Shown: positions 24,062 to 35,390, counted from the stretch's first letter. The stretch: DNA of 64,000 nucleotides from an uncultured Roseobacter sp. (GCA_947488305.1 CANKZM010000010.1:1-64000); one strand, 5' to 3'. Notes: generated by a model from the sequence alone, not told the origin. Numbers and translations: made by a program.

Positions 24062-24601
24062 ATGAACTTCACTGCATTAGCAAAATCGACACTTCTGGCG
24101 GCTGCCTTCTCAATTGCGGGCACAGCGGGATTCGCATCGGTGATCGGACCCTTCCCCAAGGAAGACGGGGCGGCTGACGAGATTGCCGCTGCGTTGTCAC
24201 AGCTTTCCGATGCGGGCGCGGACATCACCGGAGTGGTGGCCCTGGGGAAAATCGAGATACCGGAAGGTCTTGATGAAGACTACGGCCTTGGATTGGACGC
24301 AACTGTGACGGACCTTGTGTTGGATGAAGGCGAGCTCAAGGGTTTCAGCATGGGTCTTGATGCGGTCGAGGGCTACTCGCTCTTTGCGGTTCTGATCAAG
24401 TCGGCGCAGGAACACATTATCTATTACGACAATATGTTTGAGGACATGGATACGCTGCTTTTGGGCAACAAAGGCGTCAGCCATATCTCATACTTCGGCG
24501 TCGAAGATGACATGACCCCCGTTCCGCTGCCCGCGGCCGGATGGATGTTGTTGGCCGGTGTCGGCGGACTTGGCGCGTTGCGCCGTCGCAAGAAAGCCTG
24601 A
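24062..24601 (+). CDS. VPLPA-CTERM sorting domain protein
   Basis: 179 residues: a signal peptide (cut near GFAS, about residue 28), an acidic body, and a C-terminal sorting tail VPLPAAGWMLLAGVGGLGAL followed by RRRKKA. This tail (motif, hydrophobic helix, basic end) is recognised by exosortase-type systems of Rhodobacterales. The mature domain (acidic, DITGVVALGKIEIPEGLDED) belongs to no family I know. It has its own ribosome binding site (AGGAAA), 224 bp upstream spacer and terminator, so it is an independent unit within the carotenoid genes. No exosortase gene is in the window. Confidence 0.85.
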   Translation: MNFTALAKSTLLAAAFSIAGTAGFASVIGPFPKEDGAADEIAAALSQLSDAGADITGVVALGKIEIPEGLDEDYGLGLDATVTDLVLDEGELKGFSMGLDAVEGYSLFAVLIKSAQEHIIYYDNMFEDMDTLLLGNKGVSHISYFGVEDDMTPVPLPAAGWMLLAGVGGLGALRRRKKA

Positions 24602-24635
24602 AATTTCTCTCGCGACACACTACAGTAAGAGGAAG

Positions 24636-24665
24636 CAGCGCCCTTTGAGGCGCTGTTTCTTTTTG
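24636..24665 (+). terminator. Rho-independent terminator after the VPLPA-CTERM gene
   Basis: Arms CAGCGCC / GGCGCTG (24636-24642 and 24649-24655) with a 6-base loop, followed by TTTCTTTTT. Confidence 0.85.
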
Positions 24666-24715
24666 TGGAGGTATGGCCGGTCAAATCGGACGGGTTGACG
24701 CTGTTAAAGGCGGTC

Positions 24716-25633
24716 TTATTCCCAACGCCAGCTTTTGCGCCTTGGGACCCGCAGCGCCAGCATTGGCTTCAGCAGGGGTGAGCGGAAACGGGTGAGGTCG
24801 AGCGCTTCATGCACGCCGGTGACTTCCTCGCCGTTCAGGCAAGTGCGCACGGCTGAGCGGGAATAGAAGGGCGCATCCAGCATGTTCAAAGCCTGATGAG
24901 GTTGGTAGCCGTTCTCGGCCCGGGTTTCGCGTTTCACGGCCCAGAGGCTACGGCGAAAGCGCTTCTTGGGCGGCAGGGCGATCTGGCGGGCGGTGCCGTC
25001 ACGCCCGAATGCGAAGCCCGCCGCGAGTTCCGACCCGTCCCGACGGGTCGCATCGTAGAAACAGGTGGCCCCCTCGGACGTAGGGTAGCGCCCCCAGGTC
25101 CAATAGCTGAAATCCTCCTCCAGCGCGCGGGTGCCGAAATTGGCGTCAAAGTAGCCTTCACCCTGCCATTGCCAGCCCTTGCGGTCGATATCGACCTCGA
25201 TCCGGGCTGCGGGCGCAAAGGGGCGCCAGATATGGGCATCGTCTGGTGTGAGGGGCAATTCAACGCCGGTGATGGCCGTCGGGATGACACGGATTTGTCC
25301 TCGGATGCGGTTGATCAGGGGCGGGCTGGAGACCTCGTCGATCTCGATCACCAGCTGGTCGCCGTCCCAGCGCATCATCGAGGGGCCAACCTCAAGCCGA
25401 GAGGCGGTCTGGCGCAGGGCGTCGCGGCCCCGGTCGGTCATGGTGAACCGCCCGCCGGGCCCATAGGTGGCCACATTGATGCACACATGATTTTGCGGGC
25501 ACTTGCGGCCTGACCACCGATACCACGGTGAAAACACCGAGCCGATGAACCCGATGACGGAGACCGCGCGGGTACCGCAATCGCTCAGCCCGTCGACATA
25601 CCACCAGGCATAGCCATTGGGGCCGACGTCCAC
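24716..25633 (-). CDS. crtC: Hydroxyneurosporene synthase (carotenoid 1,2-hydratase)
   Basis: 305 residues if the GTG at 25631-25633 is the start. The frame is open further upstream but has no start codon there, and conserved sequence begins at GPNGYAWWYVDGLSD. Family hallmarks include VIGFIGSVFSPWYRWSGRK, INVATYGPGGRFTMTDRG and DANFGTRALEEDFSYWTWGR. CrtC adds water to the 1,2 double bond of neurosporene or lycopene. It overlaps the end of crtD by 49 bp, so the crtD-crtC pair is translated as an overlapping operon on the minus strand. Confidence 0.93.
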   Translation of the reverse strand: MDVGPNGYAWWYVDGLSDCGTRAVSVIGFIGSVFSPWYRWSGRKCPQNHVCINVATYGPGGRFTMTDRGRDALRQTASRLEVGPSMMRWDGDQLVIEIDEVSSPPLINRIRGQIRVIPTAITGVELPLTPDDAHIWRPFAPAARIEVDIDRKGWQWQGEGYFDANFGTRALEEDFSYWTWGRYPTSEGATCFYDATRRDGSELAAGFAFGRDGTARQIALPPKKRFRRSLWAVKRETRAENGYQPHQALNMLDAPFYSRSAVRTCLNGEEVTGVHEALDLTRFRSPLLKPMLALRVPRRKSWRWE

Positions 25634-27135
25634 GTTGAAGTTTGGGCGCGCAAGATCGCCTCTGCCGCGTGCCGGGCGGAGAGTGTCGCCATGGGTACAC
25701 CCGCACCCGGGTGCGTGCCGCCCCCCGCCAGCCAGAGCCCCGCAATCGGGGTCGTGGCAGTCGGGCGCTGCAAGCTCGCGGTCAACCCGTGCGGCGTCTG
25801 GCCGTAGAGCGCGCCCAGCGATTCCGGGAACAGGTCGGCGAAGTGTCGTGGTGTCGTAATCGTCTCTGGTGTCGGCGTCGGGCTGAAAGTCACGCCCATA
25901 CCCGCCATCCTCTGCATGATCTGATGATGCCATTGGTCCAGCTCCTTTTTCGGAGTTTTCTCTGCCGACGCCGGTGCGTTCGAGATGATCTCGAACCTCT
26001 CAAGGGTCGGGGTTTGGGTGCTCTGGCCGCGGTCTTCGGCGCAGAGGTAAAGGGTGGGGTCAGTTGGGATACGCCCCGCCTGAAGGTCGGTGAACTCGCT
26101 GTCAGGATCGCCCGCAAAGAACACGTTGTGATGCGCCAGATCGCGGCCCGCAGGTGTGGCGGCAAAGCTGTGCACGCGGGCGGAATAGGACCGGGGCAGG
26201 GTGGCTGTCTGAGGGGCGACCTGCTTGAGGTCCGCGCCCATGCTTCCGGTCGCCAGGGCACGTGGATCGCCGGCGTAAAGAATGGCGTCCGCTTCCAGCA
26301 GATAGCGCCCGTCGATTTCCACACCGGTTGCGCGGCCTTGCGCGACCACGATCCGGTCCACATGGGTGTTGTAGCGTATGTCCACGCCATGGTGTCGGGC
26401 CAGTTTTGCGATCGCCTGGGCCAGCTTGTGCATGCCGCCCTCCACGACCCAGACGCCAGAGGCCTCGGCCTGCCAGATCAGCGCCAGCAGCGCCGGGCTG
26501 AAGTGTGGCGCACCGCCCACATAGGTGGCGTACCGGCCAAAAAGCTGGGCAAGCCTTGGGTCACTGAAGCTGCGCTTGAGGGACGACCGCAGGGTAGAGA
26601 GCGGTGCCATCGCCGGGATCAGCCGGGGGTGCCTGAGCACATGAGGCACCAGTTCGCCCAGGCGCGGTTCGGCGGCCTGCATCATCGGCGCGTCGAAGGC
26701 GTCGAAGAGGGCTGCGGTGCGTTTGTGAAACCGGTCAAACTCGCGAGCCGCCCGCGACCCAGCAAATGTTGCGATGGCGTCGTGGCTTTGCAGCGGATCG
26801 GCAAAGAGATCGAGGCTGCTGCCATCGGGCCAGAAGTGACGGGCCAGGATGTGCTGCGGGTGCAATGTCACGTGGTCTTTCAACCGCGTCCCGGCCTGCG
26901 CAAAAAGATCGTCGAACACATGCCGCATCGTCAGAACGGTCGGGCCCGCGTCGACCGGGCCCGCAGCGCTGGGAAGGGTCCTGATCTTGCCGCCCGGGTG
27001 GTTGTGACGTTCAAGCAGCGTGACCTGCATGCCACGCGCGGCCAGCCTCAAGGCTGCTGCCAGTCCCGCGATGCCCGCGCCAATCACAATGGTGCGGGGT
27101 CGGTCCGGGCGCAGAGGGGCGGTCGACAGATGCAT
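25585..27135 (-). CDS. crtD: Methoxyneurosporene (hydroxyneurosporene) 3,4-dehydrogenase
   Basis: 516 residues from ATG 27135 (MHLSTAPLRPDRP), just downstream of the PpsR sites. Upstream extension would run into crtE. The FAD motif TIVIGAGIAGLAAALRLAAR is at about 15-34, and the C-terminal motif is GLWLAGGGTHPGAGVPM. It is homologous to CrtI and introduces the 3,4 double bond of spheroidene. It is divergent from crtE. The C-terminus (SAPMAMPGGMSTG) is encoded by DNA that also encodes the CrtC start. Confidence 0.94.
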   Translation of the reverse strand: MHLSTAPLRPDRPRTIVIGAGIAGLAAALRLAARGMQVTLLERHNHPGGKIRTLPSAAGPVDAGPTVLTMRHVFDDLFAQAGTRLKDHVTLHPQHILARHFWPDGSSLDLFADPLQSHDAIATFAGSRAAREFDRFHKRTAALFDAFDAPMMQAAEPRLGELVPHVLRHPRLIPAMAPLSTLRSSLKRSFSDPRLAQLFGRYATYVGGAPHFSPALLALIWQAEASGVWVVEGGMHKLAQAIAKLARHHGVDIRYNTHVDRIVVAQGRATGVEIDGRYLLEADAILYAGDPRALATGSMGADLKQVAPQTATLPRSYSARVHSFAATPAGRDLAHHNVFFAGDPDSEFTDLQAGRIPTDPTLYLCAEDRGQSTQTPTLERFEIISNAPASAEKTPKKELDQWHHQIMQRMAGMGVTFSPTPTPETITTPRHFADLFPESLGALYGQTPHGLTASLQRPTATTPIAGLWLAGGGTHPGAGVPMATLSARHAAEAILRAQTSTWTSAPMAMPGGMSTG

Positions 27136-27163
27136 ACTGAATTGTTGACTCGAATTGGGAAAC

Positions 27164-27181
27164 TGTCCAGTATGATTTACA
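27164..27181. promoter_or_regulatory. PpsR/CrtJ site 1, crtD-crtE intergenic
   Basis: TGTCCAGTATGATTTACA matches TGT-N12-ACA, 29 bp before the crtD start. Confidence 0.78.
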
Positions 27182-27187
27182 CTTTGG

Positions 27188-27205
27188 TGTCGCTTTGACC
27201 TGACA
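27188..27205. promoter_or_regulatory. PpsR/CrtJ site 2, crtD-crtE intergenic
   Basis: TGTCGCTTTGACCTGACA matches TGT-N12-ACA, 24 bp from site 1 and 24 bp before the crtE start. The tight pair would repress crtDC and crtEF together. Confidence 0.78.
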
Positions 27206-27228
27206 CTTTCCGCCGAAAGGACATCTTC

Positions 27229-28104
27229 ATGGGCATGAATGCGCGTATTGAAACCGCTATTTCTCAGGCAGTTGCCGTCGGGCAGGGTCGGGGGCCGGTA
27301 CCACCGCGGCTGGCGTCTGCCTTGGGGTATGCGACGGCACCGGGCGGCGCGCGGATACGCCCGACGATTCTGACCTCTGTCGCCATGGCGTGCGGAGATG
27401 ACCGGCCCGCTCTGACCGATGCAGCCGCCTCGGCGCTTGAGATGATCCACTGCGCGAGCCTCGTGCATGATGATCTGCCGTGCTTTGACGATGCGGACAT
27501 GCGGCGCGGCAAGCCGTCGGTTCACAAAGCCTATTCGGAGCCGCTGGCGGTATTGACGGGGGACAGCCTGATTGTGCTGGCCTTTGAGACGCTGGCGCGG
27601 CGATCAGGTCTTGCACCGGAGCGGGTGGCACAACTGATCATGATCCTCGCACAGCGCACGGGTATGCCAGGTGGCATCTGCGCCGGACAAGGCTGGGAAA
27701 GCGAAACTGATATTGATCTGTCCGCCTACCATCAGGCCAAGACCGGCGCGCTGTTCATTGCCGCCACCCAGATGGGTGCTGTCGCAGCAGGGCAGGAAGC
27801 GGAGCCTTGGTTTGAGCTTGGCGCGCGGATTGGCGAAGCCTTTCAGGTGGCCGATGATTTGCGGGACGCACTTTACGATGCAGAGACGCTTGGCAAACCC
27901 GCCGGACAGGATGACCTGCATGGGCGACCCAATGCGGTGACGCTGCTGGGCGTGCAGGGGGCCATTTCGCGGCTCAAGGATATTCTGGGCGGTGCCATCG
28001 CCTCGATCCCGTCGTGCCCGGGTGAGGCGCAATTAGCCGAAATGGTGCGCATGTATGCCGAGCGACTGACACCGGTTGCTCCGAACATCACCGCCGCCGA
28101 ATAA
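27229..28104 (+). CDS. crtE: Geranylgeranyl diphosphate synthase
   Basis: 291 residues of the trans-prenyltransferase family. The first Asp-rich motif is [19 protein letters not shown] (about 81-99), and the second is [11 protein letters not shown] (about 205-215). It makes the C20 precursor for both carotenoids and the bacteriochlorophyll tail. AAAGGA lies upstream of ATG 27229. Its TAA overlaps the crtF ATG by one base (TAATG). Confidence 0.95.
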   Translation: MGMNARIETAISQAVAVGQGRGPVPPRLASALGYATAPGGARIRPTILTSVAMACGDDRPALTDAAASALEMIHCASLVHDDLPCFDDADMRRGKPSVHKAYSEPLAVLTGDSLIVLAFETLARRSGLAPERVAQLIMILAQRTGMPGGICAGQGWESETDIDLSAYHQAKTGALFIAATQMGAVAAGQEAEPWFELGARIGEAFQVADDLRDALYDAETLGKPAGQDDLHGRPNAVTLLGVQGAISRLKDILGGAIASIPSCPGEAQLAEMVRMYAERLTPVAPNITAAE

Positions 28105-29228
28105 TGTCGGACATCACACAAGAGGTGCCGGAATGGCGCGGTGGCTGGCTTAACCGGCTTGTCGCGCGTCCCGGGTTTCAACGCTGGGCGAGCCGTTTTC
28201 CGCTGACCCGCGGACAGGCGCGGCGCGATGGCGCGTTGCTGTTCGACGTGGTGCAGGGTTTTGTGCAAAGCCAGGTGCTGATGGCCGTGGTGGAACTGGA
28301 CCTGCTGCGCCGGTTGCGGGGCGGGCCAGTGTCGCCCGAGATGCTGGGACGGGCGACCGGTATCGCGCCGGAGCGGATGCAGGTCTTGCTCCAAGCCGCC
28401 GCCGCGTTGAAACTCATCAAGCGTAAACGGTCGGGCACCTATATGCTCGCGCGCAAAGGGGCCGCGCTGATGGGCGTGCCGGGGTTGGAGGCGATGATCC
28501 GCCATCACCGCGCCTTCTATGCGGACCTTGCGGATCCCGTTGCTTTGCTGCGGGGCCCGGACGAAACCGAGCTGTCGCAGTTCTGGCCTTATGTCTTTGG
28601 GGCCAAAGGGGACATTGATCCCGGTGTTGCCGAAACCTATTCCGACCTCATGGCGCAAAGCCAGCTTTTGGTCGCGGAGGACACGCTGCGCATGGTCTCT
28701 TTCAAGGACGTGCGCCATCTGCTGGATGTGGGGGGCGGCACGGGGGCCTTTCTTGAAGCGGTAGGGCGAGCTCATCCGGATCTGCGCCTCAGTCTTTTCG
28801 ATCTGCCTCAGGTCGTGCCGGGGGCTACCAGCCGTTTCGAAGCGTCGGGCATGATGGACCGGGTGACGCTTTCGCCGGGGTCTTTCCGCGATGATCCTCT
28901 GCCGGAAGGGGCCGATGCGATCTCGCTTATTCGGGTGCTCTACGATCACGCGGACGAGACCGTCGCGGAGCTGCTCGCCAGTGTTTATGCCGCCTTGCCT
29001 GCGGGCGGTCGGTTGGTGATTTCTGAACCGATGGGTGGAGGGGCACAGCCAGACCGTGCGGGCGATGTCTATTTCGCCTTTTACACAATGGCGATGCAGA
29101 CAGGTCGGACACGCTCGGCAGAAGAAATTGCTGCCCTCTGCACCGGAGCTGGTTTTGCCAACATTCGCTGCCCGCGCCCGGCCCGAAATTACGTAACCCG
29201 GGTTGTGACGGCGCAAAAGCCAAGTTAG
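28104..29228 (+). CDS. crtF: Demethylspheroidene O-methyltransferase
   Basis: 374 residues: an N-terminal dimerisation/winged-helix part and a C-terminal SAM-dependent O-methyltransferase with the motif I sequence [17 protein letters not shown] (about 208-224). It methylates the 1-hydroxyl to the 1-methoxy group of spheroidene/spheroidenone. It is coupled to crtE. Readthrough from crtEF into bchC is known in Rhodobacter and likely here, since no terminator separates them. Confidence 0.94.
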   Translation: MSDITQEVPEWRGGWLNRLVARPGFQRWASRFPLTRGQARRDGALLFDVVQGFVQSQVLMAVVELDLLRRLRGGPVSPEMLGRATGIAPERMQVLLQAAAALKLIKRKRSGTYMLARKGAALMGVPGLEAMIRHHRAFYADLADPVALLRGPDETELSQFWPYVFGAKGDIDPGVAETYSDLMAQSQLLVAEDTLRMVSFKDVRHLLDVGGGTGAFLEAVGRAHPDLRLSLFDLPQVVPGATSRFEASGMMDRVTLSPGSFRDDPLPEGADAISLIRVLYDHADETVAELLASVYAALPAGGRLVISEPMGGGAQPDRAGDVYFAFYTMAMQTGRTRSAEEIAALCTGAGFANIRCPRPARNYVTRVVTAQKPS

Positions 29229-29240
29229 CCAATCGCAATG

Positions 29241-29258
29241 TGTCAATTCTAGTTGACA
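29241..29258. promoter_or_regulatory. PpsR/CrtJ site 1, bchC promoter
   Basis: TGTCAATTCTAGTTGACA, a highly symmetrical TGT-N12-ACA. Confidence 0.85.
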
Positions 29259-29266
29259 CAAAATTA

Positions 29267-29284
29267 TGTAAGCTTAAACTTACA
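29267..29284. promoter_or_regulatory. PpsR/CrtJ site 2, bchC promoter
   Basis: TGTAAGCTTAAACTTACA, a second TGT-N12-ACA just 8 bp downstream. The 8-bp gap is the classic bchC arrangement and allows cooperative repression of bchCXYZ and puf readthrough. Confidence 0.85.
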
Positions 29285-29358
29285 GACAACGAAGTCAGAA
29301 TCTTCTGAGTCTCAAGCCATGCGCGTTGACCGGGATTCGCCACGAAGGAGCCAGAACC

Positions 29359-30300
29359 GTGGAGACCACCGCCGTTCTTCTGAAAGGTCCGAAAGATCTT
29401 GACGTGGACACCCTGTCGCTGACGGCGCCGGGTGAGGATGATCTGGTCATCGACATCGAACACTCCGGTATTTCCACCGGTACCGAAAAACTCTTTTGGT
29501 CCGGCGAGATGCCACCGTTCCCGGGAATGGGCTATCCGCTGGTGCCGGGCTACGAGGCCGTGGGTGAGATCGTCGAAGCTTCCCCCACCTCCGGCTTCAA
29601 AGTCGGCGAGCGCGTTTTTGTCCCCGGAGCAAATTGCTACGAGGGGGCCTTCGGACTTTTCGGCGGGGCCGCCTCCCGTGTGATTTCCGCGCCTGAGCGC
29701 GTCACCCGTATCGATTCGGGCTATGGGGCTTCCGGTGCGTTGCTGGCGCTGGCGGCAACCGCCCGCCATGCGATGGCAGGGCTGAACAAATCTGTCCCTG
29801 ATCTGATTGTGGGTCATGGGGTTCTAGGGCGCTTGCTAGCACGGTTGACGATAGCGGCAGGTGCACCTGCACCAATGGTCTGGGAGATTGACCCAAGCCG
29901 CCGCGAAGGGGCGGCGGGTTATGATGTCATTGCCCCCGAAGATGATCCGCGCCGCGACTACACTTCTGTCTATGATGCCTCTGGGTCCGTCGAGGTGCTG
30001 AACGATCTGGTCGGACGTCTGGCCAAGGGTGGCGAAGTTGTGCTGGCCGGGTTCTACACCACCAACATCAGTTTTGCGTTTCCGCCCGCCTTCATGAAGG
30101 AGGCCCGGTTCCGTGTCGCCGCGGAATGGACCCATGACGACCTGGCGGCCACCCGTGCATTGGTCGAAAGCGGGCTGCTGAGTCTGGATGACCTGATCAC
30201 CCATCAGGTCAGTCACCGCGATGCGCGGGCCGCCTACCAACAGGCCTTTACCGACCCCGATTGCCTGAAGATGATTTTGAACTGGAAGGACGTCTCGTGA
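29359..30300 (+). CDS. bchC: 3-hydroxyethyl bacteriochlorophyllide a dehydrogenase
   Basis: 313 residues from GTG 29359 (AAGGAG 9 bases upstream); an in-frame upstream ATG at 29326 lacks a site. It is a zinc-less MDR-type dehydrogenase, with [20 protein letters not shown] and the NAD-binding [13 protein letters not shown] (about 161-173). It oxidises the 3-hydroxyethyl side chain to acetyl. First gene of bchCXYZ-puf. Its TGA overlaps the bchX GTG (GTGA). Confidence 0.95.
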   Translation: METTAVLLKGPKDLDVDTLSLTAPGEDDLVIDIEHSGISTGTEKLFWSGEMPPFPGMGYPLVPGYEAVGEIVEASPTSGFKVGERVFVPGANCYEGAFGLFGGAASRVISAPERVTRIDSGYGASGALLALAATARHAMAGLNKSVPDLIVGHGVLGRLLARLTIAAGAPAPMVWEIDPSRREGAAGYDVIAPEDDPRRDYTSVYDASGSVEVLNDLVGRLAKGGEVVLAGFYTTNISFAFPPAFMKEARFRVAAEWTHDDLAATRALVESGLLSLDDLITHQVSHRDARAAYQQAFTDPDCLKMILNWKDVS

Positions 30301-31301
30301 AAGATGAAGTGCCGAACCTCAAGGATTTCGACAAACGTCTTCGGGACGAAGCCAAGGCTGAACCGACGCTGGAAGTGCCGCAGGGCGAACCCACCTCCAA
30401 GACCCAGATCATCGCGATCTATGGCAAAGGCGGGATCGGCAAGTCGTTCACGCTGGCGAACCTCAGCCACATGATGGCCGAGCAAGGCAAGCGCGTATTG
30501 CTGATTGGCTGTGATCCGAAATCCGACACGACCTCACTGCTTTTTGGCGGCAAGGCCTGTCCGACGATCATCGAGACCTCGACCCGCAAGAAACTGGCGG
30601 GTGAGGAAGTGAAGATCGGCGACGTCTGCTTCAAGCGTGGCGGTGTCTTCGCCATGGAGCTTGGCGGCCCCGAAGTGGGACGCGGTTGTGGCGGACGCGG
30701 GATCATCCACGGGTTTGAGCTGCTCGAAAAGCTCGGGTTCCACGATTGGGACTTTGACTACGTGCTTCTGGACTTCCTCGGTGATGTGGTCTGCGGCGGC
30801 TTTGGTCTGCCGATCGCACGCGACATGGCGCAGAAGGTGATCCTCGTTGCGTCGAATGATCTGCAGTCGCTCTATGTGGCAAACAACGTTTGCTCCGCTG
30901 TCGAATACTTCCGCAAGCTGGGCGGCAACGTTGGTGTGGCCGGGCTGGTCATCAACAAGGATGATGGCACCGGCGAAGCTGCAGCCTTTGCCGAAGCCGT
31001 GGATATTCCGATCCTTGCCTCCATTCCGCAGGATGATGACCTGCGCAAGAAATCCGCGAACTACCAGATTGTCGGGACGCAGAAATCCCAATGGGGCGAT
31101 CTTTTTGCCGAGCTTGGCGACAACGTGGCCGAAGCCCCGCCCATGCGGCCAACGCCGCTGGATCAGGATGGGCTGCTTGGCTTGTTCGACGCATCGGAAA
31201 CCGGTGGTGATTTCGTACTGCAGCCTGCCACAGATCAGGACATGCGCGGCAAGAACGCAGCGCCGAAGCCGTCGCTGGAGGTGGTCTATGACGACGCCTG
31301 A
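30297..31301 (+). CDS. bchX: Chlorophyllide reductase iron protein subunit X
   Basis: 334 residues from GTG 30297; the N-terminus [20 protein letters not shown] fits BchX. A NifH-like ATPase: Walker [10 protein letters not shown] (42-50) and the 4Fe-4S cysteine regions GKACPTIIE and [12 protein letters not shown]. It delivers electrons to BchYZ to reduce ring B of chlorophyllide. Its 3' end overlaps a small open frame (31288) in another reading frame. Confidence 0.97.
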   Translation: MKDEVPNLKDFDKRLRDEAKAEPTLEVPQGEPTSKTQIIAIYGKGGIGKSFTLANLSHMMAEQGKRVLLIGCDPKSDTTSLLFGGKACPTIIETSTRKKLAGEEVKIGDVCFKRGGVFAMELGGPEVGRGCGGRGIIHGFELLEKLGFHDWDFDYVLLDFLGDVVCGGFGLPIARDMAQKVILVASNDLQSLYVANNVCSAVEYFRKLGGNVGVAGLVINKDDGTGEAAAFAEAVDIPILASIPQDDDLRKKSANYQIVGTQKSQWGDLFAELGDNVAEAPPMRPTPLDQDGLLGLFDASETGGDFVLQPATDQDMRGKNAAPKPSLEVVYDDA

Positions 31302-31467
31302 AGAGACGGACACCAGACCGGAAACCACCGCGAGGATGCGTGCCAGGGTCCAGGGTGCCGCGTCTATGCACATCAACGACACGGCAAGACAATCCATCGA
31401 AGAGACCAAAGTTCTGTTGAACGATCTGGCGCGACTGACGTCTCAATTTCCGGATAAGTCTGAGTGA
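31288..31467 (+). CDS. Small 59-residue open frame between bchX and bchY, unknown
   Basis: ATG 31288 lies 14 bp before the bchX stop, and the TGA (31465-31467) overlaps the bchY GTG (31464), so the frame exactly bridges the two genes with coupling overlaps at both ends. The product begins [20 protein letters not shown] and ends RLTSQFPDKSE. It is hydrophilic and likely helical in the second half (ARQSIEETKVLLNDLARL). No family recognised. GGAGGTGG precedes the start by 3 bases. Without it, bchX and bchY would be separated by a 162-bp gap, unlike the tight junctions elsewhere in this operon. Confidence 0.55.
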   Translation: MTTPEETDTRPETTARMRARVQGAASMHINDTARQSIEETKVLLNDLARLTSQFPDKSE

Positions 31468-33035
31468 AGAACGAAGTCACATATGACGATGCCGCTGAGG
31501 TTGAGGTGATCAAGGGTCACCCGCATGGCGATGTGACGCGTGTGGCCGATGGTGCCCCTGCCGATGGCATGGGCTGTCATTCCGGTGCCGATATGGCGGA
31601 GGCCGCGCGCAAGGCGGGGCAGTCCGAACTGCTCGACAAGTTCAAGGCGGATTATCCGGTGGGCCCGCACGATAAGCCGCAAAGCATGTGCCCGGCGTTT
31701 GGCTCCCTTCGCGTGGGTTTGCGGATGAAACGGGTGGCGACCGTGCTGTCAGGCTCGGCCTGCTGCGTCTACGGGCTGACGTTCGTAAGCCATTTCTATG
31801 GCGCGCGCCGGTCCGTCGGATACGTGCCGTTCAATTCTGAATCACTGGTCACCGGCAAGCTTTACGAAGACATCCGCGACAGCGTCCACGAGCTCGCCGA
31901 TCCGGATCGCTATGATGCGATTGTGGTGACGAACCTTTGTGTGCCGACGGCCAGCGGTGTGCCGCTGCGTCTGCTTCCGGAAGAGATCAACGGTGTACGC
32001 ATCGTCGGGATTGATGTTCCGGGTTTCGGTGTGCCCACGCATGCGGAGGCCAAAGACGTTCTGGCCGGTGCCATGCTAAAATATGCCCGTGCCGAGGCAG
32101 AGGCCGGTCCGGTTGCGGCCCCGGTTGGTGGAAAATCCTCTCGGCCTACAGTTGCGATGCTGGGGGAAATGTTCCCCGCTGATCCGATGATGATCGGTCA
32201 GATGCTGGCGCCCATGGGTCTGGCCGCAGGGCCTGTCCTGCCATGCCGCGAATGGCGCGAGCTTTATGCAGCGCTAGATTGTTCGGTGGTTGCGGCGATC
32301 CATCCGTTTTACGTGGACACGGTGCGAGAATTCAAAGCCGCCGGTCGGCCCGTTATCGGGTCAGCACCCGTGGGCCATGACGGCACGGCTGCCTGGCTGA
32401 AGGCCATTGGCGAGACACATGGTGTTTCGGCCGAAGACATTGCCGCAGCTCAGAACGCCGTGTTGCCTGCGATCAAGGGGGCGCTGGCGGCGACGCCGAT
32501 CAACGGAACGATCACCCTGTCTGGCTATGAAGGCTCTGAACTGCTGGTCGCGCGTCTGCTGATCGAAAGCGGGGCCAATGTGCCTTATGTCGGGACCGCC
32601 TGTGCCAACTCGCCATGGTCTGCGGAGGATGCGGCCTGGCTGGAAGCCAAGGGCACCAAGGTCAAATACCGCGCCTCGCTGGAAGATGACTGCGCGGCCA
32701 TGGAAGCGATCCAGCCGGATCTGGCCATAGGGACGACGCCGGTGGTGCAGAAAGCCAAGCAGCTTGGCATTCCGGGTCTCTATTTCACCAACCTGATTTC
32801 CGCGCGGCCCCTGATGGGCGTGGCGGGGGCAGGGTCTCTGGCCACGGTCATCAATGCCGCCATCGGCAACAAGGACCGCATGGCGCATATGAAGGAATTC
32901 TTCGAAGGTGTGGGCGAAGGCGATACTGCCGGTGTCTGGGAAGGCGCGCCCAATCTGCGCCCCGACTTCCGGGCGCAGCATCAGAAGAAGCTCGACAAGC
33001 AGGCGAGGGCGGCGAAAGCCGCGCAGATGGTATGA
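31464..33035 (+). CDS. bchY: Chlorophyllide reductase subunit Y
   Basis: 523 residues from GTG 31464. A NifD-like catalytic subunit with cysteine ligands in GMGCHSGADM, QSMCPAFGSLR and SGSACCVYGLTFV. With BchZ it forms the heterotetramer that reduces the C7-C8 bond. No upstream in-frame start is plausible. 130 bp separate it from bchZ. Confidence 0.96.
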   Translation: MKNEVTYDDAAEVEVIKGHPHGDVTRVADGAPADGMGCHSGADMAEAARKAGQSELLDKFKADYPVGPHDKPQSMCPAFGSLRVGLRMKRVATVLSGSACCVYGLTFVSHFYGARRSVGYVPFNSESLVTGKLYEDIRDSVHELADPDRYDAIVVTNLCVPTASGVPLRLLPEEINGVRIVGIDVPGFGVPTHAEAKDVLAGAMLKYARAEAEAGPVAAPVGGKSSRPTVAMLGEMFPADPMMIGQMLAPMGLAAGPVLPCREWRELYAALDCSVVAAIHPFYVDTVREFKAAGRPVIGSAPVGHDGTAAWLKAIGETHGVSAEDIAAAQNAVLPAIKGALAATPINGTITLSGYEGSELLVARLLIESGANVPYVGTACANSPWSAEDAAWLEAKGTKVKYRASLEDDCAAMEAIQPDLAIGTTPVVQKAKQLGIPGLYFTNLISARPLMGVAGAGSLATVINAAIGNKDRMAHMKEFFEGVGEGDTAGVWEGAPNLRPDFRAQHQKKLDKQARAAKAAQMV

Positions 33036-33051
33036 GTTTTCGCTTGCATAA

Positions 33052-34886
<1,835 letters not shown>

Positions 34887-35022
34887 ACCGATTTCCCGTA
34901 ATGCCCGCCGGCAAGGGCGGCGCTGCGGGACCCGAATTCTCGACCAATGTGCGCCTGTCGAGTGAAGAGACTGGATACCCGGCAACGGGTGTACAGACCC
35001 CGAGGGGGGAAACTCCCAAAGG

Positions 35023-35037
35023 ACCCCGCCGCGGGGT
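35023..35037 (+). other. Stem-loop upstream of pufB
   Basis: ACCCCGC-C-GCGGGGT, perfect 7-bp arms, in the 186-bp pufQ-pufB leader. 5' stem-loops at this place stabilise or mark processing of pufBA mRNA in Rhodobacter. A strong GGAGGAA ribosome binding site follows at 35061-35067. Confidence 0.55.
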
Positions 35038-35072
35038 GCGCGGCGTCAGCATAACGTTCCGGAGGAATTTTT

Positions 35073-35222
35073 ATGGCTGATAACACCGACCTGTCCTTCA
35101 CAGGTCTCACAGACGAACAGGCGCAAGAACTGCACTCTGTCTACATGAGCGGCCTCTGGCTGTTCTCGGCAGTTGCTGTGGTCGCTCACTTGGCGACCTT
35201 TATCTGGCGTCCGTGGTTCTAG
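35073..35222 (+). CDS. pufB: Light-harvesting 1 beta subunit
   Basis: 49 residues: polar N-terminus [20 protein letters not shown], then a single helix with the bacteriochlorophyll-ligating histidine in [14 protein letters not shown]. Very strong ribosome binding site. It pairs with PufA to form the LH1 ring. Confidence 0.97.
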   Translation: MADNTDLSFTGLTDEQAQELHSVYMSGLWLFSAVAVVAHLATFIWRPWF

Positions 35223-35234
35223 AGGAGAGTTGAT

Positions 35235-35390
35235 ATGGCAAAGTTCTACAAGATCTGGCTCATTTTTGACCCCCGCCGCGTTTTCGTGGCGCAGGGCGTC
35301 TTTCTCTTCCTCCTGGCTGCAATGATCCACCTGGTGGTTCTGAGCAGTGGGTTGAACTGGTTCGAGGCAGCGGCAGCTGCCGGCGGTTAA
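35235..35390 (+). CDS. pufA: Light-harvesting 1 alpha subunit
   Basis: 51 residues: [20 protein letters not shown], then one helix with the ligand histidine in [10 protein letters not shown]. It starts 12 bp after pufB, with GGAGAG upstream. Confidence 0.97.
   Translation: MAKFYKIWLIFDPRRVFVAQGVFLFLLAAMIHLVVLSSGLNWFEAAAAAGG

Noticed and set aside
25642-27198. 518-codon open frame on the plus strand opposite crtD
   Set aside because: It is antisense to a clear crtD, has no family resemblance and a biased His/Gly/Arg composition typical of shadows of high-GC genes.
27558-27566. Further parS-like site (GGGGGACAG in crtE) and similar half matches at 28609 and 48420
   Set aside because: Only one arm is present; there is no palindrome, so these are not counted with the six full sites.
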